NCBI GenBank assembly: GCA_944388865.1
Contig: CALXKM010000001.1
Span: 1-39,420, forward strand
Source: an uncultured Duodenibacillus sp.
GTDB lineage: Bacteria > Pseudomonadota > Gammaproteobacteria > Burkholderiales > Burkholderiaceae_F
Direction: 5' to 3'
Length of the DNA: 39,420 bases
Shown here: piece by piece, positions 1 to 8,034 of the stretch
Layout: every line of letters starts with the position of its first letter
How positions within the stretch are numbered: the stretch's first letter is position 1
Notes under the pieces: generated by a model
Told to the model about the DNA's origin: nothing
What the model saw: the letters and a program-made list of their open reading frames with translations, nothing else
Databases searched by the model: none
Made by a program: the position numbers and the translations under genes

Positions 1-26
1 TGTCAGGTAGCGCGATCGATTGACAC
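1..26 (+). repeat. Left terminal inverted repeat of the IS21 element
   Basis: This matches the reverse complement of 2906-2931 at 20 of 26 bases. The outer TGTCA, the central GCGCGA and the inner ATTGACAC are the conserved parts. Confidence 0.85.
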
Positions 27-216
27 AGGTAGTGCGCTAAAAATTGACACCCCCGAAATTAGTTTTTGATACGAGAGATGCGCGATTTTGTGAATCGGTC
101 TATGCGCCAAAAAGTATTACAGCTGTAGCGTTTATTTTTGATACTTTGAGAGCGTCAGGACTGGATACAGTCGGCGCTTTTTCTTTTGACGCGGTTGGTG
201 CGTGATTATTTGTGTT
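20..216 (+). repeat. Left-end array of 24-bp-spaced transposase-site-like repeats
   Basis: Variants of TTGAYAC begin at 20, 44, 66, 90, 114, 138, 162, 186 and 210. The steps are 24, 22 and then 24 six times. Most are followed about 5 bases later by a GGTGCGC-like core, for example at 31-37, 79-84, 103-107, 151-155, 173-177 and 197-203. Multiple terminal repeats are known in IS21 and bind the IstA transposase. The regular period and high copy number are visible here directly; their role as IstA sites is inferred. Confidence 0.75.
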
Positions 217-290
217 ATTTGCTACGTGCGCTGCCGTGCTGATGCCCCATCTTGCAACACTGCTGATATCGCCTGTTTGTGCAGAGTTCA

Positions 291-358
291 GCCTTTTTTC
301 GTTTTTTCGGCCGCTCATTTTTAACGATGGGCCGTAGGCCGAAAAAACGAAAAAAGGC
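291..358. repeat. Perfect 22-bp inverted repeat upstream of istA
   Basis: Bases 291-312 and 337-358 are exact reverse complements around a 24-base loop. The arms are rich in T and A with GC at both ends. In RNA read from outside the element this would form a very stable stem. It may act as a block against incoming transcription, a device known from other insertion sequences such as IS10 and IS50. A smaller GGCCC/GGGCC stem follows at 402-424. Confidence 0.8.
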
Positions 359-461
359 GTATGTGCTGACATCGGTTCCCTCAGATTTTGTTTGCTTTTT
401 AGGCCCGGAGCGAAGCGTAGGGCCGCCCTCGAGAGCTTGTCCCTCAAATACATTGAAAGTC

Positions 462-520
462 ATTCCTCCTAAGCTTTCCGAGCCTTGCCATTCGGCAAGG
501 CGAACTAACTTGGGAGGAAT
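462..520 (+). promoter_or_regulatory. Hairpin hiding the istA ribosome binding site
   Basis: Bases 462-473 pair with 509-520 (12 pairs, one of them G-U). Inside that stem 482-489 pairs perfectly with 494-501 around a four-base loop. The istA Shine-Dalgarno GGAGG at 513-517 is buried in the outer stem, 5 bases before the ATG at 523. A transcript containing the whole leader would therefore start istA poorly, while one starting inside the structure could start it well. Confidence 0.65.
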
Positions 521-522
521 TT

Positions 523-1806
523 ATGATTCCTGACATTACAGTCCAGAGACTTCGAAGGCTACGCGCCGAGGGGTTCTCTTTACGCAAAATCAGCAGCACG
601 ACGGGCGTGTCCGTCAACACGATACGCAGCTACCTGAGTCAGCCCAACAAAGGGCTGGTCCCAAAACCAACTCAGTTCCGCAAGTCTCGTCTCGATGCGA
701 TTCCGCGAGAGGATTACGAGTCGATGTATTCGGCTTGCCGAGGCAACTACGCTGCCTTGGCGCTGGCTTTTGCTCTTTTTATGAAGGAAAAGGGTAATCC
801 AGACTTCTCTATCAGCCGCAGTGCCGTGAGACGCTACTCGTTGAGCCGCTATCCCGATTTGAAGCAACCGGCGCCTGAGCCGGCGCCATTTTTTGTTGAA
901 CCGGGTCAACAACTGCAAATTGATTTTGTCGAATGCAGATTTCAATTCACCGGTGATGCGCAGCCCTCCAAAATCAAGGTTTTTGAGGCAATCTACAGCT
1001 ACTCAAGGCGTGCTTTCATCCTCATCTGCCCGGATTTGTCCCAAAAGTCATGGCTCACCGGGATCGTCAGATGCCTATCCAAATGGGGGATCCCTCGGCA
1101 AATCTTGTGCGACAATGACGCCGGCCTGGTACGACGTGGCATTCATCCCGGCAAGGCCAAATTCAACCCTCGTTTTTGTTGGCTTTGCGATTCCATCGGC
1201 GTCAATCCCAAAGCTTGTCGTCCATTAACACCTCGAACCAAAGGCCGTGTCGAACGCTTTGGCGGCACCTTGAAAAGCAATGCCATCGCCGTAGCCCAGG
1301 CCCTGATCAACTCAAGCTCTGGTCGAGAGATTCGAACCAACGAGCAACTGCAGGAGTTTGTGGATGAGTGGCTTGTGCTTACAGCCAAACAGCTGAGATT
1401 CCTGCACCACGATGGCAAAACCAAAGCCAGTGAAGATGAGCTTTACGAGATCGAGCGCAAGTTTTTACTTTTCCCCGAAAAACTTTCTTCGCTGCTTAAC
1501 GTCTCCACCTATCCAATTCACGTGTCCGCCCATGGTTCTGTTTATCTGCACGGCTTGCGTTTCTTACTGACGCGGCACGCCAATCAGGATCTGGAAGTCA
1601 CTTTCAGAGCCGACGGCGCCTTCTTCATTACGACGCAAAGTGGAACACCGGTCTTTCAGTCTCAGATTCCGGACGAAAACCTCAGCAAGTACCGATGGAA
1701 CGACAGGCCGCCTCAGGCCAGTCAATACACAGAAATCCCGGCTCAAACTCAGCCAGAAACGGACCCCTATCTGGAATATGTCAAACAACTTTTACTCGAG
1801 GAGTAA
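523..1806 (+). CDS. istA: IS21-family transposase IstA
   Basis: This 427-residue DDE transposase cuts and joins the element ends together with the ATPase IstB. The N-terminal 40 residues form a helix-turn-helix (around LRKISSTTGVSVNTIRSYL) of the kind that binds terminal repeats. The integrase core shows D134 in QIDF, D197/D199 in CDND and E244 in GRVERF, in the order and spacing expected of the family. The ATG at 523 follows GGAGGAAT at the proper distance. istB starts 6 bases after its stop. Length and motifs are complete and no frameshift is seen. Confidence 0.95.
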   Translation: MIPDITVQRLRRLRAEGFSLRKISSTTGVSVNTIRSYLSQPNKGLVPKPTQFRKSRLDAIPREDYESMYSACRGNYAALALAFALFMKEKGNPDFSISRSAVRRYSLSRYPDLKQPAPEPAPFFVEPGQQLQIDFVECRFQFTGDAQPSKIKVFEAIYSYSRRAFILICPDLSQKSWLTGIVRCLSKWGIPRQILCDNDAGLVRRGIHPGKAKFNPRFCWLCDSIGVNPKACRPLTPRTKGRVERFGGTLKSNAIAVAQALINSSSGREIRTNEQLQEFVDEWLVLTAKQLRFLHHDGKTKASEDELYEIERKFLLFPEKLSSLLNVSTYPIHVSAHGSVYLHGLRFLLTRHANQDLEVTFRADGAFFITTQSGTPVFQSQIPDENLSKYRWNDRPPQASQYTEIPAQTQPETDPYLEYVKQLLLEE

Positions 1807-1811
1807 CCATC

Positions 1812-2666
1812 ATGCCTTTGTTTACATCCGACTCCAACGTCACCATCTCTTTGCCGCCGGTGGCTTTTGATCCGTCACTGTGGTCAACTGCCGCAAAACA
1901 ACTCAACCTCAAATACTTGGCCGAACACCCGGATGTAGCCGCTCAATTGCTACAGTCAGGGCTGTCAGCCGATGCCGCTGCGCTTCACATCCTGCGGCTC
2001 GAGTGTGAGTATCGTGCCAGACATAAAACCGTAATGCTCATGGCGATGGCCAAATTCCCCGATGGTGCTCTGACACTTGAAAACTTTGATTTCTCCGTCT
2101 CTTCGCTGGATGAATCTCAGTTCCGGAGCTTGGCTGGACTCACGTGGATGCAGAATCACGTCAACTTGCTGTTCTGGGGCGATTCCGGGCTGGGGAAAAC
2201 GCACCTTGCAGTTGCATTGGGAAAAATAGCCATCGCCGAAAAAGGTTACAGCGTACGATTCATTGCCGCAAATGAACTGATGGAAATGCTTGAGTCAGCT
2301 CGAGTGCATGGAGTATTGACTGAAAAGCTGCGGCTGCTGAATCGAAATGATTTGATCATCGTCGACGAATTTGGATATCCGCTGATGGCTGATCACCCCG
2401 AGTATGCTGCACTCTTTTATGCGTTCATTTCATCGCGCTACAACAAGAAAAGCACCATTCTGACCACAAACCGCCAGGTTAGTGAATGGCCGAAATATCT
2501 GGGCAATGACCAGAAATGCTGCATCGCTAGTCTGGATCGCTTTTTGCATCACTCTATCCGCATTCATTTCACCGGGCTAAGCTACCGACTGAAAAGAATC
2601 CGCGAAGAGCGATTGGCAGGTAATGCAGAATCCGGCAAGCTCATCCGAGCATTAGACGGAGAATAA
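1812..2666 (+). CDS. istB: IS21-family helper ATPase IstB
   Basis: This 284-residue AAA+ ATPase of the DnaC/IstB type forms the oligomer that selects target DNA and stimulates IstA. The Walker A motif GDSGLGKT lies at residues 123-130 and Walker B (LIIVDEFG) around 181-188. An arginine-rich C-terminus follows. The frame stays open further upstream inside istA, but the ATG at 1812 is preceded by GAGGAG and starts just after the istA stop, so it is the likely start. Expression is probably coupled to istA. It is slightly longer than the usual 250-265 residues because of its N-terminus. Confidence 0.94.
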   Translation: MPLFTSDSNVTISLPPVAFDPSLWSTAAKQLNLKYLAEHPDVAAQLLQSGLSADAAALHILRLECEYRARHKTVMLMAMAKFPDGALTLENFDFSVSSLDESQFRSLAGLTWMQNHVNLLFWGDSGLGKTHLAVALGKIAIAEKGYSVRFIAANELMEMLESARVHGVLTEKLRLLNRNDLIIVDEFGYPLMADHPEYAALFYAFISSRYNKKSTILTTNRQVSEWPKYLGNDQKCCIASLDRFLHHSIRIHFTGLSYRLKRIREERLAGNAESGKLIRALDGE

Positions 2667-2729
2667 CTCACGTCAATGCCAAGCAGGGCGTCTACGATGC
2701 CCTGCTGAAGGCAATTTAACGCACCAACC

Positions 2730-2912
2730 GCATCAGTTTTAAACGCACTTGATGTAGCAACTTACAGCGCACTAAGCGCATCAATTGCGAACGCACCATC
2801 CGTATCTTTATCTGAAGCTCCCGTTGTATCAGAAATAAGCGCAATACCCGTGTCAGAGAGACACGCACCAAACCGCCTTAAATTGCTACAGATGACGCAC
2901 CAGATGTGTCAA
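2730..2912 (-). repeat. Right-end array of 24-bp-spaced transposase-site-like repeats
   Basis: On the plus strand, variants of GTRTCAR (reverse complement of the left motif) begin at 2730, 2754, 2778, 2802, 2826 and 2850, exactly 24 bases apart. The outermost copy lies at 2906. A CGCAC core stands 5' of most copies, for example at 2864-2868 and 2896-2900. The gap from 2850 to 2906 is 56 bases and holds a poorer copy. The array mirrors the one at the left end. Confidence 0.75.
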
Positions 2913-2931
2913 TTCTTCGCGCGCCATGACA
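2906..2931 (-). repeat. Right terminal inverted repeat of the IS21 element
   Basis: This is the inverted partner of bases 1-26, with 20 of 26 matches. It ends in TGACA at 2931, directly at the break in the WG-repeat-like gene. Confidence 0.85.
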
Positions 2932-3715
2932 TTTCTTGACCACGATCGTCAATTAGTCCATAGCGAGTCTGAGACGAAAGGCTTCGCTCGGATTTTTTTT
3001 GCCTTACCTTTGCAGGATTTTTGCCGACGATGAAACACCCGGCGCCGACAGCGCATAGATAGTCATATTGGGGCGGAATAACTTCGTTGCCATTCGCATC
3101 GATTAGCCCCCAGAGTTTGATTTCTACTTGACGCTTTTTGATTTCAACGAACTTGACGATGAGATCTTCATATGCAAGCGGCAGGATTTCCTGACCTCGA
3201 TAGTCAATTAGTCCATAGCGAGCCTGAGACGAAAGACTTCGTTCGGTTTTTTTTTGCCTTACTTTTGCAGGCTTTTTTTCGACGGAGAAACAACCGGCGC
3301 CGACATCGCAAAGATAGTCATTTTGGGGCGGAATAACTACGTTGCCATTCGCATCAATCAGCCTCAAGAGTTTGTGTGCTACTTGACGTTTTTTGATCTC
3401 AATGAGCTTGACGGCTCTCACGCCTGCTGAGCGTCCGTTAAAGTCGGTGACGGTCTGATAAGAGCGGTTCAGTTCTAGTTCCGCCCCGTTCTTTTTAACG
3501 AGCACAATCGTTCCGTCGCTCTTTTTCGCCCAGGCTATGTCGTTGACGAATCTGCGAGCGGTTTCGGTATAGGTGCGATCAGAGACCGGTTGTAATCGAT
3601 CAGAGAATAGGCGGAACTCGGTTTCCCCTTTGAGCTTCAGAAAAAGAAAAGTCCGGCTGCTTGGGATGTGATTTTTCCTCGAGGCAGGGTAGGGACCAAC
3701 GGAGGCACGGTCCAA
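2932..3715 (-). pseudogene. WG-repeat-like protein, 3' end cut off by IS21
   Basis: The predicted protein contains two copies of an 85-residue unit with motifs such as RYGLIDYRGQEILPLAYEDL and LWGLIDANGNEVIPPQYDYL. These resemble WG repeats, which form beta-propeller-like or solenoid folds of mostly unknown role. The DNA copies are 255 bp apart (near 2937 and 3192). The last unit stops after DDRGQE, where the IS21 tip begins; seven element-derived residues then lead to a stop at 2909. The first possible start is TTG at 3715 with no good ribosome site, so the 5' end is uncertain. The gene follows the one at 3728-4168 by 12 bases and may be in one operon with it. Coding-strand A8 and A9 tracts occur in the two repeats. 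Confidence 0.7.
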
Positions 3716-3727
3716 AATTTTTTCGAA

Positions 3728-4168
3728 CTAAAGGTTTGTCGCTCTCGATCCGTCGGCGTTGAGAAAGGTTATGCGTTCGCAGTTTTGATCGCAGGCAACA
3801 AAACAATCGTAGGTAAACGGCAGGACTTCTCCGTAGGGCCATCGCCAGATGTTGCGCACAATAAGAGTACGCGACTTCAACTGCGGATCCGTGTAGCTGA
3901 ATAGAATCCGGTCGACAGGAATGCCGGCAGCATCGTCGGGCGCCGACGGTCGTTCGCTGGACGCAGGCTCAATGACGATTGATCGCGGGCCGTATCGTCG
4001 GTCGCCCCAATCGGGGTCAATGCGGACGTTTTTTTTTCCTTTGCGGCGAGCCTTTGCATTGTCGATCATCTGCTTGATCCAGCGCTGCGGATCGGCGTGC
4101 ATGCGCGCGACAGGCGAGTCGTCTTGGGGGGCAGTTTCACCGGTTGTCTTAGTCTTACTATTAGACAT
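3728..4168 (-). CDS. Hypothetical protein (146 aa)
   Basis: I do not recognise this protein. It is hydrophilic, with a charged N-terminal half rich in K and R and a C-terminal half with many aromatic residues. It has no signal peptide or membrane segment. The ATG at 4168 is preceded by GGAG at a 6-base distance, which favours it over the upstream TTG at 4180. An A9 run lies in the coding strand opposite 4029-4037, in the lysine-rich part. The next gene downstream is the IS21-cut WG-repeat-like gene, 12 bases away. It is transcribed away from the DUF262 pair. Confidence 0.5.
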   Translation of the reverse strand: MSNSKTKTTGETAPQDDSPVARMHADPQRWIKQMIDNAKARRKGKKNVRIDPDWGDRRYGPRSIVIEPASSERPSAPDDAAGIPVDRILFSYTDPQLKSRTLIVRNIWRWPYGEVLPFTYDCFVACDQNCERITFLNADGSRATNL

Positions 4169-4228
4169 GAAAGACTCCAAATGCGAATGGTGGAGGGGTC
4201 AGGGCTTTTGATGGATCGTATAACCTTC

Positions 4229-4247
4229 AGCGTCATTTTTTGACGCT
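4229..4247. repeat. Hairpin between divergent genes
   Basis: A perfect 7-bp stem (4229-4235 with 4241-4247) surrounds a TTTTT loop. It sits in the 180-base space between the minus-strand gene at 4168 and the DUF262 gene at 4349. It could be an operator or a leader hairpin; no convincing promoter was seen beside it. Confidence 0.4.
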
Positions 4248-4348
4248 TTCGTCCGATCTCTCGAGCAATAGGCGCTAGAGAATCCTGCACTTTGCTAAAA
4301 TGGCTCGCATTAACCACCGAGCATCGACACTCGTTTTCTTGAGACAAA

Positions 4349-5911
4349 ATGTCGTCAAATCCACGTGCGCAAATCGCAACCATCGCTCAACTCTTTGATA
4401 AAGAGCTTGTTATTCCTAACTATCAACGCCCATATAAGTGGTCTGAGCGAAGCGTCAACTTGCTTATCAACGATCTAAAAGAAATTGCTGACGACTCACT
4501 CTGCTCGAGTGTGAGATATAGGCTTGGAACGATTATCGTCCATCGCGAAGCCAATAAGCTCAACATCGTCGACGGCCAGCAAAGGGTTGTGACGCTTGCG
4601 CTTCTTATGGTTGCTTTCAACAAAATCGAGAATGAAAATGGAAGTGCGGATAGTTGCGAAACCAAATTGAGTGAATACTCTTTTTTGCCTAAGTTCTTTA
4701 ATAGCGAAGAATTCATGGCTAATGCTCTCTCTCGCCAAACTCTCGTGCGGAACTATCGCATCATTGAAGGGCGCGTGCGCTTCTGGGGTAGTGGGCTAAT
4801 ACGAAAAGTTCAGGATGCATTTCAAAAGCGCATCGAGGTTGTCCTGATAGAAGTTGAAGAACTAGACCAGGCTTTTCAAATCTTCGACTCGCAAAATTAT
4901 CGCGGCAAGAACCTTGCTGCTCATGACCTTCTAAAGGCATATCATCTACGATGCATGGGAGAGCTTTCTGCTGACGAACAAATTTCGGCTGTCGAGAAGT
5001 GGGAGGCGCATTCGTCGACTGAAATAGCTGCGCTTTTCGAGAAATACCTGCACAGAATCGGGTGTTGGCGCCTAAATAACAACGCAACTCCCTTCACTCG
5101 TGATGATATTGACGAATTCAAGGGAGTGGATGTAAGTGACGGCTATCTTTACGCTCTGCGTACTTACGCGTCAACTTCTTTGGTGCCGAAACATTGGTCT
5201 GACGTTTGTAAAGCTGGTTCGGAGATTCACTTGCTCAATCAAGAGTGGTGGGATAAAGGCGGAAACATCTTTCAGATAGGTCAACCTTTCATCGCTGGAT
5301 CTGATTTTTTCAAGATGGTCGACTATTACCTAACTTTGGAAGCGGAGCTAGGGAAAAAGGTTGATGCAGAACTAGAAAAAATTGCAAAAATATTTGCTGA
5401 AAAAAACTGTACTGACATCGATAAAAAGGCACAAGCTCTCTTAACCCGCAAAGGGGAAATCTCTCGAGATGTCGGTTTTCAGCATGCTTATGATCTATTC
5501 CGATGTGCTGTTTTGTTTTTCTGTGATCGCTTTGGTCTTCAACTGCTTTTCCAACCAGACACTGAGCCGAGTAACCCTGCTTTGCAGGATACTGCGCAGG
5601 TTCCAAAAGAAGCATTCATCAGACTCTTTACCTGGGCGATGTTGCCCAGAGTCACTAAGCAAAGGCTTGGATTTGCAAGCATCAACAAGTTTGCTCTAGG
5701 CGCTGCCAAAGACTGCGGTTGTTCTGTCAATATTTTTCATCAGCTTGCTTTTGCGAGAACTCCTGACGAATTTCTGAACCTGCCTATTCCTGAAAACGGA
5801 TTTGATGACAAAGATTCTGAAGACTACAAAAAAACAGAATATCGTAAAGGCCTTAAAGCCATTTTGCGCACTATTAACGGCAAGCATGACCTTCGAGGGG
5901 AGGTGAAATGA
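4349..5911 (+). CDS. DUF262 protein, first gene of a two-gene GmrSD-like system
   Basis: This 520-residue protein has the N-terminal DUF262 (ParB/GmrS-like) nucleotide-binding domain. YQRPYKW lies at 25-31, GTIIVH at 60-65, the DGQQR signature at 75-79, and the family helix with NYRGKNLAAHDLLKAYHL at about 176-200. In GmrSD and BrxU enzymes this domain uses NTPs to drive a nuclease against modified phage DNA. No IEH...P / GN...N nuclease signature is visible in this protein, unlike its neighbour. Its stop overlaps the next start by 4 bases (ATGA), so the two are coupled. The start at 4349 has only a weak GAG ribosome site. Composition is AT-rich compared with the hyp region (bases 4621-4680 have 23 G+C of 60), which suggests transfer. 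Target modification and substrate are unknown. Confidence 0.85.
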   Translation: MSSNPRAQIATIAQLFDKELVIPNYQRPYKWSERSVNLLINDLKEIADDSLCSSVRYRLGTIIVHREANKLNIVDGQQRVVTLALLMVAFNKIENENGSADSCETKLSEYSFLPKFFNSEEFMANALSRQTLVRNYRIIEGRVRFWGSGLIRKVQDAFQKRIEVVLIEVEELDQAFQIFDSQNYRGKNLAAHDLLKAYHLRCMGELSADEQISAVEKWEAHSSTEIAALFEKYLHRIGCWRLNNNATPFTRDDIDEFKGVDVSDGYLYALRTYASTSLVPKHWSDVCKAGSEIHLLNQEWWDKGGNIFQIGQPFIAGSDFFKMVDYYLTLEAELGKKVDAELEKIAKIFAEKNCTDIDKKAQALLTRKGEISRDVGFQHAYDLFRCAVLFFCDRFGLQLLFQPDTEPSNPALQDTAQVPKEAFIRLFTWAMLPRVTKQRLGFASINKFALGAAKDCGCSVNIFHQLAFARTPDEFLNLPIPENGFDDKDSEDYKKTEYRKGLKAILRTINGKHDLRGEVK

Positions 5912-8034
5912 GTCAAGAAACTTCGAGTGGAATGAAAGATATTCCAGTGTTGAGCATAGATAGGCTTTTCGATGATGGTATGTGCTATGTGGTGCCTATG
6001 TATCAGCGGAGTTTTGCCTGGACCAAATCTGAGCTCGAGCAACTTATCGAGGATATTTGTTGTTCTACTCTTTCCGAATATTTTCTTGGCTCACTGGTTG
6101 TAGCACAACGCCAAGGAGAGTATGAAGTAGTTGACGGTCAGCAACGTCTAACGGCTCTTTTTTTGATCCTCTGTGCCCTTGAACAAGGGTGGAAGGGGCC
6201 ATTGCCGCTTACATATGACTGTCGGAAGAAAGCTCAGAAAACCCTTGAATTTTTCGCAAATAAAGCCAACTGGACGGACGATGGAGACTTTTATCATCTA
6301 AATCTTGAAGAACTAAATGCTTTTGACATGGGTATTTATGTAGGCATGCAGGCCATTCGTGATTTTTTTCGCTCTGCCGATTTTAAAGTCAAAGCCGAGA
6401 GATTCGCTGGAATACAAGATCTTGCCTCCGAGAAGAAGTGTGACACATACGAGATTTTCAAAAAACAACTGAGTAAAGTTCGCATATTGCGTATTCAGGT
6501 TCCTGAAGGTACAGATTTAAATCTGTATTTCGAACGCATGAACACTAGAGCCGAGCAACTTGAGCAAACAGACATCATTAAAGCTCGATTGATGTCGACA
6601 ATTGGAAACGAAAGTCAAGCGAAGCTCTTTGCTTCAATATGGAATGCCTGTTCAGATATGAACGGTTTTGTCCAGATGGGGTTCAATCCTGAGATGCGGA
6701 CAAAGCTCTTTTGCGGTGAATGGACACAACTTAACGTCAATGCGCTTGCCTGTGAATTAACGCCCTCTGACGTTGTTTCTCAGACTGATCAGACTCAAGG
6801 GAGTAATTCAACTTCGGGTGATGAAGCTTCGAAAACATTGATGCAATTGCTGGAGGGACCAGGGACAGAACTCATACGCGGTTACAGAAATAATAGTGAC
6901 AGCGGGGGAGATGAGTCTTGCGCTCATTTTCTCAGTATTATCAGTTTCCCAGTTTTTTTGCTGCATGCCATGAAGGTCTTTGTTAAGCGCGAGTGCAAGC
7001 TTGACTTAGATGTAACGGATGTTTTGCAACGCGAACTTGACGATTTGAAGCTCGTATCTATTTACGAAGAAATGCGAAAATGCTTCGATCACCCAGAAGA
7101 CGTTGATATAAAGAACAAATCTAGGAGTCTTGCCATAGAGTTCATTCAGTGCCTTCTGACGCTTCGCTATCTTTTTGATAAATACATAATAAAACGTGAG
7201 CTGTTGGAGAATCATGGTGGTATCTCATCAGAGGGCAAGTGGGCATTGCATAGTTTGAAAACAGTAACGAATAAGTCACGCAACGGAATACAACATCACA
7301 CTGCGCAAACTCCGGATTTGCAATTTGAATCGAAAGAATCGGTTGAAACCAAAGAACAGTCAGTGTCGAACTCTACTGCAAACTCGGCCAACAAGCGGTG
7401 TCTCATGATCGAGTCGTGTCTGCGTGTAGCCAATACATCCCCGAGATCGATGCACTGGATTACGAAGATTCTCGATTACCTCTACGTCAAGTTTCAAAAT
7501 AAAGAGCTGATCGAGCTTAATGCAATCGCTTCCATTGCCGAGACCTTGGCGGCAGATGAAGTAAGAAAGTATCTCGACGAATGGCGCGAGCCTCAAGATT
7601 CGCGACCTTATAGCAGCGGATTGGCTACGCCGCACATTGTTTTTCACTTTCTCGACTACTTGCTTTGGAAAGAAGATCCTACTGAGGCAGAGGCTAAAAA
7701 GTTCGAGTTCAAGTTCCGTAACTCAATCGAGCATTGGTATCCGCAGCATCTTTCTAAAGACGTCGGTGAAATTTGGCCACGTCAGGACGGGGTTGACGAC
7801 TTCGGCAATCTCTGTATTGTGACGACGAGTACAAATTCCAAGTTTTCCAACCAGTCGCCGGGACAAAAAGTCATAAATAAGAAACTAATCGAAGACGCAA
7901 GCCTCAAGCTCAAGAGAATGGCCCAGATGACGCAACAGGTATCCAGATCCGACCCTGTGCTGGCCGAGTGGAGGGAGAACTATTTGGAACACCAGAAGCA
8001 GATGATCGCCCTGCTGGAAAGGTCATGCTCTTAG
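5908..8034 (+). CDS. DUF262 and DUF1524 (HNH-like) protein, second gene of the pair
   Basis: This 708-residue protein repeats the DUF262 module, with YQRSFAW at 32-38, DGQQR at 76-80 and a FERMNTRAEQLEQTDIIKA helix near 210-230. It ends with a DUF1524-type His-Me nuclease domain: IEHWYP at 607-612 (H609), then FGNLCIV at 632-638 (N634) and an Asn-rich strand to N648. The middle 350 residues are unassigned, with a Ser/Thr/Asp-rich linker around 290-330. The architecture is that of GmrSD/BrxU type IV restriction enzymes or SspE-like effectors. A role in phage defence follows from family knowledge and the mobile neighbourhood and has not been shown. The frame is complete. Confidence 0.85.
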   Translation: MSQETSSGMKDIPVLSIDRLFDDGMCYVVPMYQRSFAWTKSELEQLIEDICCSTLSEYFLGSLVVAQRQGEYEVVDGQQRLTALFLILCALEQGWKGPLPLTYDCRKKAQKTLEFFANKANWTDDGDFYHLNLEELNAFDMGIYVGMQAIRDFFRSADFKVKAERFAGIQDLASEKKCDTYEIFKKQLSKVRILRIQVPEGTDLNLYFERMNTRAEQLEQTDIIKARLMSTIGNESQAKLFASIWNACSDMNGFVQMGFNPEMRTKLFCGEWTQLNVNALACELTPSDVVSQTDQTQGSNSTSGDEASKTLMQLLEGPGTELIRGYRNNSDSGGDESCAHFLSIISFPVFLLHAMKVFVKRECKLDLDVTDVLQRELDDLKLVSIYEEMRKCFDHPEDVDIKNKSRSLAIEFIQCLLTLRYLFDKYIIKRELLENHGGISSEGKWALHSLKTVTNKSRNGIQHHTAQTPDLQFESKESVETKEQSVSNSTANSANKRCLMIESCLRVANTSPRSMHWITKILDYLYVKFQNKELIELNAIASIAETLAADEVRKYLDEWREPQDSRPYSSGLATPHIVFHFLDYLLWKEDPTEAEAKKFEFKFRNSIEHWYPQHLSKDVGEIWPRQDGVDDFGNLCIVTTSTNSKFSNQSPGQKVINKKLIEDASLKLKRMAQMTQQVSRSDPVLAEWRENYLEHQKQMIALLERSCS

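Larger units (their letters stand above)
1..2931 (+). mobile_element. Complete IS21-family insertion sequence
   Basis: The element carries istA and istB in tandem, the hallmark of IS21. Its two ends are inverted copies: bases 1-26 match the reverse complement of 2906-2931 at 20 of 26 positions, starting TGTCA and finishing ATTGACAC. The left tip is the first base of the window, so the target duplication cannot be checked. The right tip lies inside a WG-repeat-like gene whose reading frame stops making sense at exactly 2931/2932. Both ends have many further degenerate inner repeats, described separately. Both genes are open and keep their catalytic motifs, so the copy looks competent to move. 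Confidence 0.95.

Noticed and set aside
291-358. 22-bp inverted repeat as the end of a second nested mobile element
   Set aside because: The arms are only 24 bases apart with no gene between them. A leader or anti-read-through hairpin is more likely.
2993-3255. Two repeats 255 bp apart as a possible CRISPR or integron site
   Set aside because: The copies are long, in frame, differ by scattered third-position changes and encode the same protein unit, so they are a coding tandem repeat.
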